Numbered from the stretch's first letter, positions 29,679-40,651 are shown. The stretch: DNA of 64,000 nt from Acinetobacter sp. ASP199 (GCF_022700675.1 NZ_CP062182.1:496001-560000), one strand, 5' to 3'. Translations and numbers: made by a program. Notes: a model not told the origin generated them from the sequence alone.

Positions 29679-29720
29679 GCGCCAAAATTTCTGTCAACAA
29701 TATGACTCAAGGAGCCTATC

Positions 29721-30152
29721 ATGGCTATCGAACGTACTTTATCTATCGTAAAACCAGACGCAGTTGCTAAAAACGTTGTAGGCGAAATCTTCGCTCGTTT
29801 TGAAAAAGCTGGCCTTCAAATCGTTGCAACTAAAATGAAACACTTGACTCAAGCTGAAGCTGAAGGCTTCTACGCTGAGCACAAAGAGCGTGGTTTCTTT
29901 GCTGACCTAGTTGCATTCATGACTTCTGGTCCAGTTGTTGTTTCAGTTCTTGAAGGTGAAAACGCAGTTCTTGCTCACCGTGAAATCCTTGGCGCAACGA
30001 ATCCTAAAGAAGCTGCTCCTGGTACAATCCGTGCAGACTTCGCTGTAAGCATCGACGAAAACGCTGCTCACGGTTCTGACTCTGTAGCATCTGCTGACCG
30101 TGAAGTTAACTACTTCTTCGCTCAAACTGAGATTGCTCCACGTACTCGTTAA
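29721..30152 (+). CDS. ndk: nucleoside diphosphate kinase
   Basis: Transfers gamma-phosphate between nucleoside tri- and diphosphates through a phosphohistidine. It has 143 aa, full length. The active-site histidine lies in [23 protein letters not shown], where NxxHGSDS is the family signature, and [12 protein letters not shown] starts the fold. Codon usage is strongly biased, as expected for high expression. A TATAAT box lies upstream and a good terminator downstream, suggesting a monocistronic unit. Confidence 0.98.
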   Translation: MAIERTLSIVKPDAVAKNVVGEIFARFEKAGLQIVATKMKHLTQAEAEGFYAEHKERGFFADLVAFMTSGPVVVSVLEGENAVLAHREILGATNPKEAAPGTIRADFAVSIDENAAHGSDSVASADREVNYFFAQTEIAPRTR

Positions 30153-30167
30153 TTCGCAGTATTCAAG

Positions 30168-30202
30168 CCAGATAAGTGTTATTATACTTATCTGGTTTTT
30201 TT
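30168..30202 (+). terminator. terminator after ndk
   Basis: Stem CCAGATAAGT/ACTTATCTGG with an 8-nt loop, followed by seven T. Confidence 0.92.
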
Positions 30203-30274
30203 ATTCCCTGAATAATTCTTTGCTCAGATATTGAGCTTCTCCTTTCATCTTTAGACATGGTTTAGGTAATACAC

Positions 30275-31510
30275 ATGAGTACTGAAGCAGTCGCTGTATC
30301 AGCAGTTTCTGAGGCACAGCAACACACTCCATCCGCTCCAGCACAGCAACAGGCTGTCGAGAAAGTGAACTTACTTGGCATGTCACGTCCGCAAATGGAA
30401 AAATTCTTCGAAGATATGGGTGAGAAGAAGTTTCGTGCCGGGCAGGTGATGAAGTGGATTCACCAATTTTTTGTGACTGATTTTGCTGAGATGACCAATA
30501 TCTCAGGCAAGCTGCGTGAAAAACTGGAAAAGATTTGTGAAATTAAAGCACCAGAAGTAGTGCATAAAAATTATTCTAAAGACGGTACTCGAAAATGGGT
30601 ATTCCGTGTCGGTGAAGGCGAGGGCTCACTGGTCGAAACTGTTTTAATTCCTGCCGAACACCGCAGTGGTTTACGTCGTACCTTGTGTATTTCTTCACAA
30701 GTGGGTTGTGCGCTGGATTGTTCATTCTGTTCAACTGGTAAACAGGGTTTCCAACGTGACTTAACTCAAGCTGAAATCATTGGTCAGCTGTGGATGGCAA
30801 ACTACTCGTACATGGAAGATGTGCCAGTCCTTGAGCGTGAACGTTCGGTAACGAACGTGGTGATGATGGGAATGGGCGAACCTCTCTTGAACTACGACGC
30901 CGTGTTAAATTCAATGCGTACCATGTTAGATGACTTCGCATATGGTATGTCTAAACGCCGTGTGACCTTGTCTACATCAGGTGTTGTGCCGAAAATTGAT
31001 CAAATGGTCAAAGATATTGATGTTGCTTTGGCAATTTCTTTACACGCACCAAATGACGAATTGCGTAACGAACTTGTTCCAATCAATAAAAAATATCCGC
31101 TAGAGCAGTTGATTGCCGCTTGTCAGCGTTATATCGCGAAAGATGGCAATGAAAGTTCACGTAAACACGTCACGATTGAATATGTGATGCTTGATGGTGT
31201 GAATGATCATCCAGAGCACGCACAGCAAATGATTAAATTATTGAAAAATCTTCCAAGTAAAATTAATTTAATTCCATTTAATCCCTTCCCGCATGCGCCA
31301 TATGGCCGCTCAAGCCGTAACCGCATTATTTCTTTCCAAAAAACTTTGTCTGATGCCGGTTTTGTGTGTACGATTCGTCAGACACGTGGTGATGACATCG
31401 ATGCAGCGTGTGGACAGCTGGTTGGGCAGGTTGCTGACCGGACTCGCCGTGCTGAACAATGGAAGAAAAAAATCGCGCAATCCAATGAGATTATGCGCTC
31501 GCAAGGATAA
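30275..31510 (+). CDS. rlmN: dual-specificity 23S rRNA/tRNA adenine-C2 methyltransferase RlmN
   Basis: Radical-SAM enzyme methylating A2503 of 23S rRNA and A37 of some tRNAs. It has 411 aa, with an N-terminal Ala/Gln-rich extension of about 30 residues before [15 protein letters not shown]. The [4Fe-4S]/SAM motif CALDCSFC is Cys145, Cys149 and Cys152. The catalytic cysteine of the C-terminal part is in [18 protein letters not shown], typical of RlmN. It is followed by pilF after 14 bp and heads the rlmN-pilF-rodZ-ispG-hisS-yfgM-bamB series, a conserved order in gamma-proteobacteria. Confidence 0.97.
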   Translation: MSTEAVAVSAVSEAQQHTPSAPAQQQAVEKVNLLGMSRPQMEKFFEDMGEKKFRAGQVMKWIHQFFVTDFAEMTNISGKLREKLEKICEIKAPEVVHKNYSKDGTRKWVFRVGEGEGSLVETVLIPAEHRSGLRRTLCISSQVGCALDCSFCSTGKQGFQRDLTQAEIIGQLWMANYSYMEDVPVLERERSVTNVVMMGMGEPLLNYDAVLNSMRTMLDDFAYGMSKRRVTLSTSGVVPKIDQMVKDIDVALAISLHAPNDELRNELVPINKKYPLEQLIAACQRYIAKDGNESSRKHVTIEYVMLDGVNDHPEHAQQMIKLLKNLPSKINLIPFNPFPHAPYGRSSRNRIISFQKTLSDAGFVCTIRQTRGDDIDAACGQLVGQVADRTRRAEQWKKKIAQSNEIMRSQG

Positions 31511-31524
31511 CAAGAGGTCGCCAA

Positions 31525-32325
31525 TTGAAAAATCTGACATCTAAAATTGCTTTTATTTCAACAGTATGTGTTTCTATTGCTTTATCTGGCTGTCAAACAG
31601 CAGAAGTGGGTAAAAAGGATCCTAAAAAAGCGACCCAGGTGCGTACTCAATTGGCAGTCGAATATTTGAAGACCGGTGATCTGGATTCAGCAAAAAGAGC
31701 GTTAGATGAGGCGCTTAAAATTAATTCACGTGATGCTCAAGCTAATATTATGATGGGCGTTTTACTGCAGCAGGAAGGTAGTAAGCTGAATTTGGATCGT
31801 GCCGAAACTTATTTTAAGCGCGCGATTTCAGCTGAACCTAAAAATGCACAGGCACGTAACAATTACGGCACCTATTTGTATCAGCTCGAACGCTATAATG
31901 ACGCGATTGAGCAGTTTGCAATTGCAGGTGCGACTCTAGGCTATGATCAGCGTTATCTTGCACTTGAGAATATGGGGCGGATTTATCTGAAACAGGGTGA
32001 TCTGGCAAATGCCGAAAAATCATTCAAACAGGCCCTGCAAGCCAATCGCGATTCTTATCTTTCAATGTTAGAGTTGGCAGAGATTTTTTATCTGAATCAG
32101 CAGTTCCCGGCAGCGTCGAATATGTATCAACAATTTGTACGTTCAGTGGGACAGAAAAACCAGGGTGCCCGTGCGCTCTGGATCGGCATTCGTACTGCGC
32201 GTGCCGAGGGTGATCAAATGGGCATGCAAGTATTGGTGAACCAATTACGTGCCTTATTCCCTGAAAGCCCGGAATACCAACGTTATTTGCAATTACAGTA
32301 CAGTACTGAGGCCGTATGGAAGTAA
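31525..32325 (+). CDS. pilF: type IV pilus biogenesis/stability lipoprotein PilF (PilW)
   Basis: Outer-membrane lipoprotein with TPR repeats that pilots the PilQ secretin to the outer membrane for type IV pili, and hence for twitching and natural transformation in Acinetobacter. It has 266 aa starting at TTG 31525 (AGAGG upstream), with lipobox LSGC at about residue 23. At least four TPRs run from about residue 40 to 200 (for example AQARNNYGTYLYQLERYNDAIEQF in part). It overlaps rodZ by 10 nt. The location next to rlmN is the standard one. Confidence 0.93.
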   Translation: MKNLTSKIAFISTVCVSIALSGCQTAEVGKKDPKKATQVRTQLAVEYLKTGDLDSAKRALDEALKINSRDAQANIMMGVLLQQEGSKLNLDRAETYFKRAISAEPKNAQARNNYGTYLYQLERYNDAIEQFAIAGATLGYDQRYLALENMGRIYLKQGDLANAEKSFKQALQANRDSYLSMLELAEIFYLNQQFPAASNMYQQFVRSVGQKNQGARALWIGIRTARAEGDQMGMQVLVNQLRALFPESPEYQRYLQLQYSTEAVWK

Positions 32326-33107
32326 ATCCTAATTCACCATCGAATAATTCGAGCGTAGCGCCAAACGCGTTAGGAAATGTTCAACGTCCAGGTGAGTACT
32401 TGCGCCAGATTCGTATCAACCAGAAACTTGAACTGGAAGATGTCGAAAGTGAACTGAATATTCCAGTCAAAACTTTGACTGCGCTGGAACAGGATGATTA
32501 TAAAGCTTTACCGGAAGCGACCTTTATCAAGGGTTATTATCGTACTTATGCGAAGTTCTTAGGTGTGGATGCATCAAATATCATTCAGCGTTTTGATGAA
32601 ATTTATGCCAATGATACCGGTCTGTTGCCGAATCATGCCCTGAATAATTCCCCAATCAAGATTATGGGTAAATTGCCAGGCTCTAATCGTGACCGTAACC
32701 GTAAATGGTTGAAACGCGGTTTAATCGCATTAGTAGCATTAGCAGTTTTAGGTGCATTAGTTGCGATGATCCAGAACTGGTCAGGCAATAGTAGCGCTGA
32801 AGTAGAACCAGAAGTGATCACTCAGGTATCTGACGTTGAAATCATTAATTTGGACTCTAATGCAGCAGTGTCTGGTGATCAGCTAAAACTTGAATTTAGC
32901 CGTCCTACTTCAGTTCATATTGTTGACTCAACAGGTAAGGTTCTGGCGACTGGTCGTCAGGCATCAACGCTAGATTTAAATGGTGAAACACCATTTCAAA
33001 TCCGCCTAGATGATGCAACTGCTGTGACCATGACCCTGAACAACGAAAATATTTCATTGTCACCATATACTGTAAACGGAAAAGCAGAATTCCGTTTATC
33101 ACGTTAA
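32316..33107 (+). CDS. rodZ: RodZ-like cytoskeletal/cell-shape protein
   Basis: Bitopic membrane protein linking MreB to the cell envelope. The N-terminal cytoplasmic helix-turn-helix domain is at about 22-90 (GEYLRQIRINQKLELEDVESELNIP). A basic juxtamembrane patch (RDRNRKWLKRG) is followed by one transmembrane helix near residues 132-150, and a periplasmic DUF4115 beta domain forms the C-terminus (TSVHIVDSTGKVLATGRQ). At 263 aa it is shorter than E. coli RodZ (337). It overlaps pilF by 10 nt and precedes ispG by 23 nt. Confidence 0.9.
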   Translation: MEVNPNSPSNNSSVAPNALGNVQRPGEYLRQIRINQKLELEDVESELNIPVKTLTALEQDDYKALPEATFIKGYYRTYAKFLGVDASNIIQRFDEIYANDTGLLPNHALNNSPIKIMGKLPGSNRDRNRKWLKRGLIALVALAVLGALVAMIQNWSGNSSAEVEPEVITQVSDVEIINLDSNAAVSGDQLKLEFSRPTSVHIVDSTGKVLATGRQASTLDLNGETPFQIRLDDATAVTMTLNNENISLSPYTVNGKAEFRLSR

Positions 33108-33130
33108 TGGCAAGAGAGTAGAAGCAAATC

Positions 33131-34252
33131 ATGATTGTGAATCCGATTCAACGCCGTCCAACTCGCAAGATTCGTGTTGGTTCTGTTTATGTCGGTGGTG
33201 ATGCGCCGATCAGCATCCAGAGTATGACCAATACCGAAACCTGTGATGTAGCTGCAACGGTTGCACAGATCCAGCGTTGTGTGGATGCTGGTGCCGACAT
33301 CATGCGTGTTTCTGTACCAAGTATGGAAGCTGCGGCAGCCTTTGGTGAAATCCGTAAGCAGGTGAATGTACCTTTGGTGGCAGACATTCATTTTGATTAT
33401 AAAATTGCTTTAGCAGTAGCTGACTTGGGCGCAGATTGTTTGCGCATTAACCCAGGTAATATCGGTTCTGAAGCGAAGATTCGTGAAGTTGTGGCAGCTG
33501 CGCGTCATAACGATATTTCTATGCGTATTGGTGTCAATGCCGGTTCACTGGAAAAAGATATCCAAAAGAAATATGGTGAGCCAACGGGTGAAGCACTGCT
33601 TGAATCGGCCATGCGTCATATCGATATTTTAGACCGTTTAGATTTCCATGAATTTAAAGTGTCAGTCAAAGCATCGAATGTGTTTCTGACCATGGATGCT
33701 TATCGTTTGTTGTCACAACAAATTGATAACCCACTCCACCTAGGTGTAACTGAAGCCGGTATCTACCGTACAGGTTCGGTGAAGTCTGCGATTGCTTTGG
33801 GTGGTTTGCTGATGGAAGGCATTGGTGACACTATGCGTATTTCTCTGGCTGCTGAACCTGAAGAAGAAGTCAAAATTGGTTTTGATATTCTGAAATCACT
33901 GGGTCTTCGCTCTAACGGGATTAACTTTATTGCCTGTCCGAGCTGTTCACGTCAGGAATTTAACGTGATTAAAGTGATGCAATCACTTGAAGAACGTCTT
34001 GAAGATATTCGTACCCCAATGGACGTATCGGTGATTGGTTGTAAAGTAAATGGTCCGGGCGAAGCCAAAGAAGCCGACATTGGTGTAGTAGGTGCAAGTC
34101 CACGCTCACTGGTGTATCGTAATGGTGAAAAGAGCCACTTAATTGATACCAATCAACTGGTTGATGAAATCGAAGCTATGGTTCGTCAACGTGTTTCCGA
34201 GCTTGAAGAAGCTAAATCTAAAGAAATTATTCGTACAAGTTTTCCTGAGTAG
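33131..34252 (+). CDS. ispG: 4-hydroxy-3-methylbut-2-enyl diphosphate synthase (flavodoxin), IspG/GcpE
   Basis: Iron-sulfur enzyme of the MEP pathway converting MEcPP to HMBPP for isoprenoids. It has 373 aa. An N-terminal TIM barrel starts with the basic [14 protein letters not shown] and IQSMTNTET. The C-terminal cluster domain contains the ligand cysteines in [11 protein letters not shown] and the downstream [16 protein letters not shown]. It is separated by only 3 nt from hisS, so the two are surely co-transcribed. Confidence 0.97.
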   Translation: MIVNPIQRRPTRKIRVGSVYVGGDAPISIQSMTNTETCDVAATVAQIQRCVDAGADIMRVSVPSMEAAAAFGEIRKQVNVPLVADIHFDYKIALAVADLGADCLRINPGNIGSEAKIREVVAAARHNDISMRIGVNAGSLEKDIQKKYGEPTGEALLESAMRHIDILDRLDFHEFKVSVKASNVFLTMDAYRLLSQQIDNPLHLGVTEAGIYRTGSVKSAIALGGLLMEGIGDTMRISLAAEPEEEVKIGFDILKSLGLRSNGINFIACPSCSRQEFNVIKVMQSLEERLEDIRTPMDVSVIGCKVNGPGEAKEADIGVVGASPRSLVYRNGEKSHLIDTNQLVDEIEAMVRQRVSELEEAKSKEIIRTSFPE

Positions 34253-34255
34253 ATC

Positions 34256-35551
34256 ATGAGTTCAATCGTCGCAATCAAAGGTTTTAATGACATTCTCCCA
34301 ACGCAAACCCCAGCTTGGAGACGTCTTGAACAGTATTTGTCAGGCCTGATGGATGCCTATGGTTATCAACAAATTCGTTTGCCGATAGTTGAACAGACCA
34401 ATCTGTTTAAACGTTCGATTGGTGATGCCACGGATATCGTTGAAAAAGAAATGTACACCTTCCTGGACAAAGGCAATCCGCCTGAGTCTTTGACGCTGCG
34501 TCCTGAAGGAACTGCAGGCTGTGTACGTGCCATGCTGGAGCATAATCTACTGCGTGGTGCAACGCCGAAAGTGTGGTATATCGGACCAATGTTCCGTTAT
34601 GAAAAACCACAAAAAGGTCGTTACCGTCAGTTCCACCAGTTTGGTGTGGAAACTTTTGGTGTGGCGACACCAGATCAAGATGCTGAACTGATTCTGATGA
34701 CTGCGCGTTTATGGAAACGTATGGGCGTTGCCGATAAAGTTCAGTTGGAACTCAATACACTAGGCGAGTCGGATGAACGTGCTGCATACCGTGCGGCATT
34801 GGTTGAGTTTTTGGAAGCGCATAAAACTCATTTAGATGAAGATTCTCAGCGCCGTTTAACCACAAACCCGTTACGTATTCTGGATTCTAAAGATGCTAAA
34901 ACCCAGTCTATTCTGGAAAATGCACCTAAACTGCATGACTTTATGGGCGAAGAAACACTGGCGCACTTCAACCAGTTACAGCAATACCTGACTGATGCAG
35001 GCGTGAGCTTTGTCATTAACCAGAAGCTGGTACGTGGTCTGGATTATTACAACAAAACCGTATTTGAATGGACGACGACTCATCTGGGTTCTCAAGGTAC
35101 AGTCTGTGCCGGCGGTCGTTATGATGGTCTGGTTGGTCAGTTAAAAGGTAAGGCAGATCAGTCTGTACCAGCAGTTGGTTTTGCAATGGGCATGGAGCGT
35201 TTGTTACTTCTACTTGAGCAAGTTGAAGACAACACATCTGTACGTGATTGCGAAGTATTCCTGGTGGCAGATCCTGCTTCTCAAGGTAAGGCACTGGTAT
35301 TGGCTGAGCAGATCCGTGACCAGTTAGAAGCGGCAGGAAGCAGCATTCGTCTGAAAGTTGGCTCACAAGGTTCAATGAAATCACAAATGAAAAAGGCAGA
35401 TCAGTCTGGTGCGATCTATGCTGCAATTATCGGTGAGCGTGAACTTGAAGCTCAGACCTTTACCGTAAAAGAGCTGGCAACGGCAGAGCAGTCAGATGTT
35501 CCATTTACTGATTTTGTGGCATTCTTCACAACTAAAATTTCTTCAAAATAA
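34256..35551 (+). CDS. hisS: histidyl-tRNA synthetase
   Basis: Class II synthetase charging tRNA-His. It has 431 aa. Motif 2 lies in [21 protein letters not shown], the histidine-specific segments in [15 protein letters not shown] and AGGRYDGLV, motif 3 in [13 protein letters not shown], and a C-terminal anticodon-binding domain follows. It starts three bases after the ispG stop. Normal length, no defects seen. Confidence 0.97.
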   Translation: MSSIVAIKGFNDILPTQTPAWRRLEQYLSGLMDAYGYQQIRLPIVEQTNLFKRSIGDATDIVEKEMYTFLDKGNPPESLTLRPEGTAGCVRAMLEHNLLRGATPKVWYIGPMFRYEKPQKGRYRQFHQFGVETFGVATPDQDAELILMTARLWKRMGVADKVQLELNTLGESDERAAYRAALVEFLEAHKTHLDEDSQRRLTTNPLRILDSKDAKTQSILENAPKLHDFMGEETLAHFNQLQQYLTDAGVSFVINQKLVRGLDYYNKTVFEWTTTHLGSQGTVCAGGRYDGLVGQLKGKADQSVPAVGFAMGMERLLLLLEQVEDNTSVRDCEVFLVADPASQGKALVLAEQIRDQLEAAGSSIRLKVGSQGSMKSQMKKADQSGAIYAAIIGERELEAQTFTVKELATAEQSDVPFTDFVAFFTTKISSK

Positions 35552-35581
35552 TCGATAAGACATAAGGAAAGGGGTAATCAC

Positions 35582-36280
35582 ATGAGCGCAATTGGTGGTG
35601 ATGATCAACTTGAAAGTTTGAAATACTTCACAAAGAAGTATGGTTCTTCAATCATTACCGGGATTCTGGTTGCGCTGATTGCCTTTTTTGGATGGGAATA
35701 TTGGCAGAAGAAAAACCTGGCGGAGTCGCAGAAGCAAACCGCCAAGGTACAGCAGTTAATGGATGATGCAGGTTCTACTCAGGGCGATGCATTTGCTAAA
35801 CTGTCTGATACTGCGGACAAGATTGTCAAGGAAGCACCTGACTCAGCACAAGCGATTCAGACGCAGCTAGTGATGGCAAAACTGGCATATGACAAAGAAG
35901 ATTATGCAGCAGCTGAACGTGCACTGAAGAAAGTTGAGAACTCCAAGGTGGATGATGCAGGTCTGGTACAGGTGGTTAAACTTCGTCTGGCCTATGCCCA
36001 GCTGGCACAGAAAAAATATGATGCAGCACTGAAAACTTTAGAGGCGGTGAATGAGCCTGCTTTTAAAGCAACTGCGGATGAAGCACGTGGAGATATCTAC
36101 GTTGCCAAAAATGATATTGAAAATGCCAAGAAAGTGTATCAAAGTGCATGGGATGCTTTGGTAGAACGCAAAGAAGAACGTCAGATTTTACAAATTAAAC
36201 TAGAAAGTGTTGGCGTATTGGTCGATGATCCTGAAATTGAGCGCCCGATTATAGATACACAAGCGGAAGAAACTGAATGA
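35582..36280 (+). CDS. YfgM-family ancillary SecYEG translocon/TPR protein
   Basis: A 232-residue type II membrane protein with a short cytoplasmic N-terminus, one transmembrane helix at about residues 21-40, and periplasmic TPR-like helices to the end. YfgM associates with SecYEG and periplasmic chaperones in E. coli. The conserved start DDQLESLKYFTKKYGSSIITG and the segment IVKEAPDSAQAIQTQLVMAK match the family. It overlaps bamB by 4 nt (ATGA), as the hisS-yfgM-bamB order predicts. Confidence 0.92.
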   Translation: MSAIGGDDQLESLKYFTKKYGSSIITGILVALIAFFGWEYWQKKNLAESQKQTAKVQQLMDDAGSTQGDAFAKLSDTADKIVKEAPDSAQAIQTQLVMAKLAYDKEDYAAAERALKKVENSKVDDAGLVQVVKLRLAYAQLAQKKYDAALKTLEAVNEPAFKATADEARGDIYVAKNDIENAKKVYQSAWDALVERKEERQILQIKLESVGVLVDDPEIERPIIDTQAEETE

Positions 36281-37425
36281 ATAGAAAATACAAACTCACC
36301 TGTGCCTTAACCGTCTTGACCCTTGCCCTGGCAGGTTGTGCGGGTAAAACCATTAAAGTGGAAGAAGCCAAGCCAAATCCACTCCCTAAACTTGCACAGT
36401 CAAAATCACTGGTTCCTGTATTTTCTAGCAGTGTTTCTTCTACTGATGAAGCAGATCCATTACGTTTACGCCTCGATGCAGACAACGGTGTGGTCTTTGC
36501 CGTTAATCCAAATGGTGAAATTTCTGCTTATCAAGGCAAACAACGTCTTTGGCAGAAGAAAGTGTCTAAGGCGGGCTTAAGCGCAGGTGTGGAAGCAGCT
36601 TCTGGTCTGGTGATTGCCGGCAATACCAAAGGTCAGCTGTTTGCTTTAGATCAGCAGACTGGCGAACAACGTTGGGCAGCTCAATTATCAGGTGCTATTA
36701 TTGCGCAATCTTTAGTGCATGCAGACCGTGTGATTACCGTAGCGAATGATGGTATGGTCTTCGCTCATGAAGTCAGCACTGGTAAACAGGTGTGGACTTA
36801 TAAGCTACCTAATGTACAATTCAGCCTCCGTGGTATGGCGGCACCTGTAGCACTTGACCCACGTCATGTGCTGATTGCCTCAGCGAATGGCTATATTTAT
36901 GCGCTAGATGCAATTACGGGTGTGCCAAAAATGCAGCGCCGTGTGGCGGTGTCTGATGGTCGCTCCGATATTCAACGTCTGAATGACATTGATGGTGAAC
37001 CGGTAGTGGCTGGACAGTTTGCAGTAACGACAAGTTATCAAGGTCAGGTGACTGTGCTTGATCTGGCTTCACAACAGGTCATCTGGAGTGAAGATGCCAG
37101 CAGTATCCAGCGTCCAGAAGTGGTGGGTAATGGTGTCTTTGTTGCCCAGACTGATGGTAAAATCACCGCCTATGAAATTACTTCAGGCCAAAAACTCTGG
37201 GAAAATGACCAGTTGCTAAACCGTCAGTTGAGCAACCCGGTAATGCTAGGTAGTGATCTGGTAGTTGGTGACCTGGATGGTGTATTACATCTGATTGATC
37301 CATCTACTGGGCAGATTATTGGTCGTTCCAAGACTTCTGGTGAAGTTCGCACACTGCGTGTGATCGACAACCAGCTCTATGTATCGACACGTAAGGGTGC
37401 TTACAGTATCTGGCAGAATCGTTAA
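36277..37425 (+). CDS. bamB: outer-membrane protein assembly factor BamB
   Basis: Lipoprotein of the BAM complex that helps insert beta-barrel proteins in the outer membrane. It has 382 aa. The signal peptide ends in the lipobox LAGC at about residue 21, followed by an eight-bladed PQQ-type propeller. Repeats are seen as GQLFALDQQTGEQRWAAQL, GMVFAHEVSTGKQVW, GYIYALDAITG and GVLHLIDPSTGQIIG. It is coupled to yfgM by an ATGA overlap, and a hairpin terminator separates it from der. Confidence 0.96.
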   Translation: MNRKYKLTCALTVLTLALAGCAGKTIKVEEAKPNPLPKLAQSKSLVPVFSSSVSSTDEADPLRLRLDADNGVVFAVNPNGEISAYQGKQRLWQKKVSKAGLSAGVEAASGLVIAGNTKGQLFALDQQTGEQRWAAQLSGAIIAQSLVHADRVITVANDGMVFAHEVSTGKQVWTYKLPNVQFSLRGMAAPVALDPRHVLIASANGYIYALDAITGVPKMQRRVAVSDGRSDIQRLNDIDGEPVVAGQFAVTTSYQGQVTVLDLASQQVIWSEDASSIQRPEVVGNGVFVAQTDGKITAYEITSGQKLWENDQLLNRQLSNPVMLGSDLVVGDLDGVLHLIDPSTGQIIGRSKTSGEVRTLRVIDNQLYVSTRKGAYSIWQNR

Positions 37426-37468
37426 TTTTTCTGTGGCTTATGCTAAAATAAGCCAACCGTATTTTTTT

Positions 37469-37506
37469 ACGCGGGGTGATTGAATATTCAATGCCCCGTG
37501 TTTTTA
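37469..37506 (+). terminator. terminator between bamB and der
   Basis: Long imperfect hairpin: ACGCGGGG...ATTGAA pairs with TTCAAT...CCCCGTGT, then GTTTTTATTT. It probably ends the rlmN-bamB transcript. Confidence 0.75.
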
Positions 37507-37602
37507 TTTATTTTAGGCTTTAATCCTATTCCCATTTTCTTCCAGAACTTTCTGATGTTCAGGCCATTTTTAGACAGCCTGATATTGAATAAAGGTTAAT
37601 CT

Positions 37603-39015
37603 ATGAAACCCGTAATTGCGCTCATTGGTCGTCCGAACGTCGGAAAATCAACTCTGTTCAACCAGATAACCAAGAGCCGTGACGCATTGGTGGCAGACTT
37701 TGCAGGTCTGACACGCGACCGTAAATATGGCGATGCTGTCTATCAAAATAAATCCTTCATTGTCGTTGATACTGGTGGTATCGGTGAGAACGAAGGTGGT
37801 ATCGACTCTTACATGGCAGAGCAGTCTAAAACTGCAATTCATGAAGCAGATATGATCATCTTTGTGGTCGATGCACGTGCCGGATTGTTGGCATCGGATG
37901 AACAGATTGCCCGTGAGCTGCGTACTTTGGGTAAAAAAGTCTTCCTTGTTGCAAATAAGGTGGATGGCGTACACGCAGAGGCAGCACTAGTTGAGTTCTA
38001 TAAACTCGGCATGGGTGAGCCAATGCAGGTGGCGGCAAGTCACGGTCGTGGTGTGCAGCAGATGCTTGAAGAAGTACTTGTTGATGTGCCTGAAGATGAG
38101 GCTGAAGATGAGCACGACAAGAATACTGGCTTGCGTTTAGCAATTATTGGTCGTCCAAACGTTGGTAAATCAACTCTGGTCAACCGTTTACTCGGTGAAG
38201 AGCGTGTGGTTGCATTTGACCAGCCAGGTACAACACGTGACTCGATTTACATCCCATTCGAACGCGATGGCCGTAAATACACCTTGATCGATACCGCAGG
38301 TGTACGTCGTAAAGGTAAAGTCGATGAGATGATTGAGAAATTCTCAATCGTGAAAACTTTGCAGGCGATGAAAGATGCTCACGTGGTTGTTGTCGTTGTT
38401 GATGCACGTGAAGGCATTGTAGAGCAGGATTTGCACTTGATCGGTTATGCGATTGAAGCGGGTCGTGCCATGGTGATTGCGATCAACAAATGGGACAACA
38501 TGTCCGAATATGATCGTAAGCAGTGTAAGCTGGATGTTGAACGTCGTTTTGACTTCATTCCATGGGCGAAGATTCACTTGATCTCTGCGTTACATGGTAC
38601 TGGTGTTGGTGAGCTTTATCCTTCTATCCACCGCGCCTATGATTCTTCGCATTTGAAAGTATCTCCTGCAAAAATCACCCAGATTCTGCAAGATGCCACT
38701 GAAGCGCATCATCCACCAAAAGTGGGTGGCCGTGCGATTAAAATGCGTTATGCGCATATTGGTGGTCAAAACCCTCCAACAATTGTGATTCATGGTAACA
38801 AAGTTGATAAGACGCCTGCGGATTACCGTCGTTACCTGGAGAACGTATTCCGTAAAGTGTATAAACTTGAAGGTACACCAGTAAAAATCGAATTTAAAAC
38901 TTCTGAAAACCCATTTGAAGGCCGTAAGTCACAAGTGGACGAACGTACTGCAGCGCGTAAGCGTCGTTATGTTCAGAAATTCAAGAAAGCTGAGAAAAAA
39001 TTCAAACGCGGTTAA
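37603..39015 (+). CDS. der: ribosome biogenesis GTPase Der (EngA)
   Basis: Essential GTPase with two tandem G domains and a KH-like C-terminal domain, needed for 50S subunit assembly. It has 470 aa. The first P-loop is GRPNVGKST (about residues 9-17) with DTGG and NKVD. The second GRPNVGKST is near 182-190, with DTAG and NKWD. The basic tail [23 protein letters not shown] fits ribosome binding. It is flanked by terminators and looks monocistronic. Confidence 0.98.
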   Translation: MKPVIALIGRPNVGKSTLFNQITKSRDALVADFAGLTRDRKYGDAVYQNKSFIVVDTGGIGENEGGIDSYMAEQSKTAIHEADMIIFVVDARAGLLASDEQIARELRTLGKKVFLVANKVDGVHAEAALVEFYKLGMGEPMQVAASHGRGVQQMLEEVLVDVPEDEAEDEHDKNTGLRLAIIGRPNVGKSTLVNRLLGEERVVAFDQPGTTRDSIYIPFERDGRKYTLIDTAGVRRKGKVDEMIEKFSIVKTLQAMKDAHVVVVVVDAREGIVEQDLHLIGYAIEAGRAMVIAINKWDNMSEYDRKQCKLDVERRFDFIPWAKIHLISALHGTGVGELYPSIHRAYDSSHLKVSPAKITQILQDATEAHHPPKVGGRAIKMRYAHIGGQNPPTIVIHGNKVDKTPADYRRYLENVFRKVYKLEGTPVKIEFKTSENPFEGRKSQVDERTAARKRRYVQKFKKAEKKFKRG

Positions 39016-39033
39016 TCTGTATTTGAATGAAAT

Positions 39034-39062
39034 AAAAAAGCCTGCAATAGCAGGCTTTTTTA
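39034..39062 (+). terminator. terminator after der
   Basis: AAAAAAGCCTGC/GCAGGCTTTTTT around AATA at 39034-39061. Confidence 0.92.
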
Positions 39063-39123
39063 TGCTTTAACCATTGAGGTGTGAACTGTTTTATAATTCA
39101 CTTTAGCAATAAAGGACCATGTA

Positions 39124-39780
39124 ATGCGTCAGATTCGAATTGATTTAAACAAACTGCCGGTTCAAGCCGCATCTGACGGACTAACGCGTCAAGCATATCT
39201 CCAGCAACGTAAACAACACATTGTTCAGTTGCGAAATCAGTATTTATCCAGTGCTTTGAATTTCTCGATTTGCGATCATGATCTTGCACGTACAGACCAT
39301 GGTAAACCTTATCTCAAAGACCACTCAGATATTGCCTTTAATCATAGTCATAGCCAGAATTTTTATGCACTTGCCATGAGCCAGACTGTCAAAGAGCTTG
39401 GAGTGGATGTTGAAGAGCTCAGCCGTAAAGTTCGTTTTGATGCATTGGCACAGCATGCCTTTCACCCTGAAGAATATGCGACCTGGCAACAATTGGACTG
39501 TGATCCTGAATATTGGTTTAAGGTCTGGACCACCAAAGAAGCGGTGTTAAAAGCACATGGTCTGGGTATTCGTATGAACCTGAATGAGCTTAATACTCTG
39601 GTGCATCCACAGCAGCAGGGCGGTTTGTGTCAGCATAAGCAGCTTGGTGTTTTTGCATTTCAGAATTATATACTTGGTGATTGTGTGCTCAGCGTGGCAT
39701 GGCAGGCTGAGCAGTCCTGTCGTGGTTTTAGTTTTCCACAGATTCAGATTTACCAGCATCCTGTAACATCAACAGGGTGA
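39124..39780 (+). CDS. 4'-phosphopantetheinyl transferase (Sfp/Gsp type)
   Basis: Transfers phosphopantetheine from CoA to carrier-protein serines. The 218-residue protein has the two-lobed Sfp architecture. The Mg-binding acidic motif GVDVEELSRK is near residues 98-107 and WFKVWTTKEAVLKAHG near 136-151, with the family KEAxxK. Targets could be non-ribosomal peptide carrier proteins (siderophore synthesis) or fatty-acid ACP; none is encoded in this window. It converges with the SDR gene, only 8 bp apart, with no visible terminator. Confidence 0.9.
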   Translation: MRQIRIDLNKLPVQAASDGLTRQAYLQQRKQHIVQLRNQYLSSALNFSICDHDLARTDHGKPYLKDHSDIAFNHSHSQNFYALAMSQTVKELGVDVEELSRKVRFDALAQHAFHPEEYATWQQLDCDPEYWFKVWTTKEAVLKAHGLGIRMNLNELNTLVHPQQQGGLCQHKQLGVFAFQNYILGDCVLSVAWQAEQSCRGFSFPQIQIYQHPVTSTG

Positions 39781-39788
39781 TATAAAAA

Positions 39789-40562
39789 TCAGGATTTCCG
39801 GGCAATCAGCAGATTACTCATACGATTCACAAACTGCGGACTTAAACGTGACAGATGGTATAAAAACTGGCTTTTAAAACCGACGGGCTGATGGGTAGGC
39901 ACCAGTAAACTGTCCTTGCGCTGTACCAGTTTTAAAATATCCTGGGCGACATCTTCCGCACTCAAATGCACGCCCATTTTTTTGATGCTTTCTGCCTGCA
40001 TATCCTGAACCATTGCAGTGCTCACAAAAAGTGGCATCACATCCATGACCCGAATACCATGCTTGTGCCATTCAATATCCAGACTTTCAGTCAGTCCTCG
40101 TACGGCAAATTTACTGGTGGCATAGGAAGCAAGATCAGCCTGACCATAGATCGCAGAAGCAGAGGAAAGGTTAATGACCCGGGCAAAGGCAGCACGCTCC
40201 AGAAAAGGGAAAGCCGCATGACAGCCATTGATGACACCTTTAATATTAATATCGACTGTGCGGTGGTGTGCTTCAATAGGGGTCTTTTCAAAATTTCCTG
40301 AATAGAGAATACCGGCATTATTGACCAGAATATTGATCCTACCTGCCCAGGCATTAAAATCCTGTAAGGCGGTTTGCCAGGACTCATAACTGGCAACATC
40401 CAGATGGCCAGCGTGTGCATTTGGTCCAAGCTGTTCAGCCAGTTGTTCGGCAAGGCTCATATTCAGATCATAAATACCAACCTTATAACCTTCGCGGCAA
40501 AATAGGGTAGCAACCGCAGCACCGATTCCTTGTGCTGCACCGCTAATAAAGATACTGTGCAT
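39789..40562 (-). CDS. short-chain dehydrogenase/reductase (classical SDR)
   Basis: NAD(P)-dependent oxidoreductase of unknown substrate. From ATG 40562 it has 257 aa. The cofactor loop GAAQGIGAAVA is at about residues 7-17, NNAG near 83-86, the catalytic Ser in INLSSASAIYG, and Tyr/Lys in YATSKFAVRG. I chose this start because GGAGG lies eight bases before it; the frame extends to 40613 but without a site. The C-terminal region (PVGFKSQFLYHLSRLSPQF) resembles SDRs near fatty-acid or ketone metabolism, and no specific role can be given. Confidence 0.9.
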   Translation of the reverse strand: MHSIFISGAAQGIGAAVATLFCREGYKVGIYDLNMSLAEQLAEQLGPNAHAGHLDVASYESWQTALQDFNAWAGRINILVNNAGILYSGNFEKTPIEAHHRTVDINIKGVINGCHAAFPFLERAAFARVINLSSASAIYGQADLASYATSKFAVRGLTESLDIEWHKHGIRVMDVMPLFVSTAMVQDMQAESIKKMGVHLSAEDVAQDILKLVQRKDSLLVPTHQPVGFKSQFLYHLSRLSPQFVNRMSNLLIARKS

Positions 40563-40651
40563 TGAGCTCACCTCCATGTTGATTGTTTTTAGAGCATAAC
40601 AAACATTGAGCAAAAGTTATTTATGGTCCGATAAGATAAAGAGGTTTTTAG

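Noticed and set aside
39874..40453. Alternative-frame proteins of 65-120 codons within the SDR gene
   Set aside because: The SDR frame carries all catalytic motifs in order; the other frames do not resemble any family.
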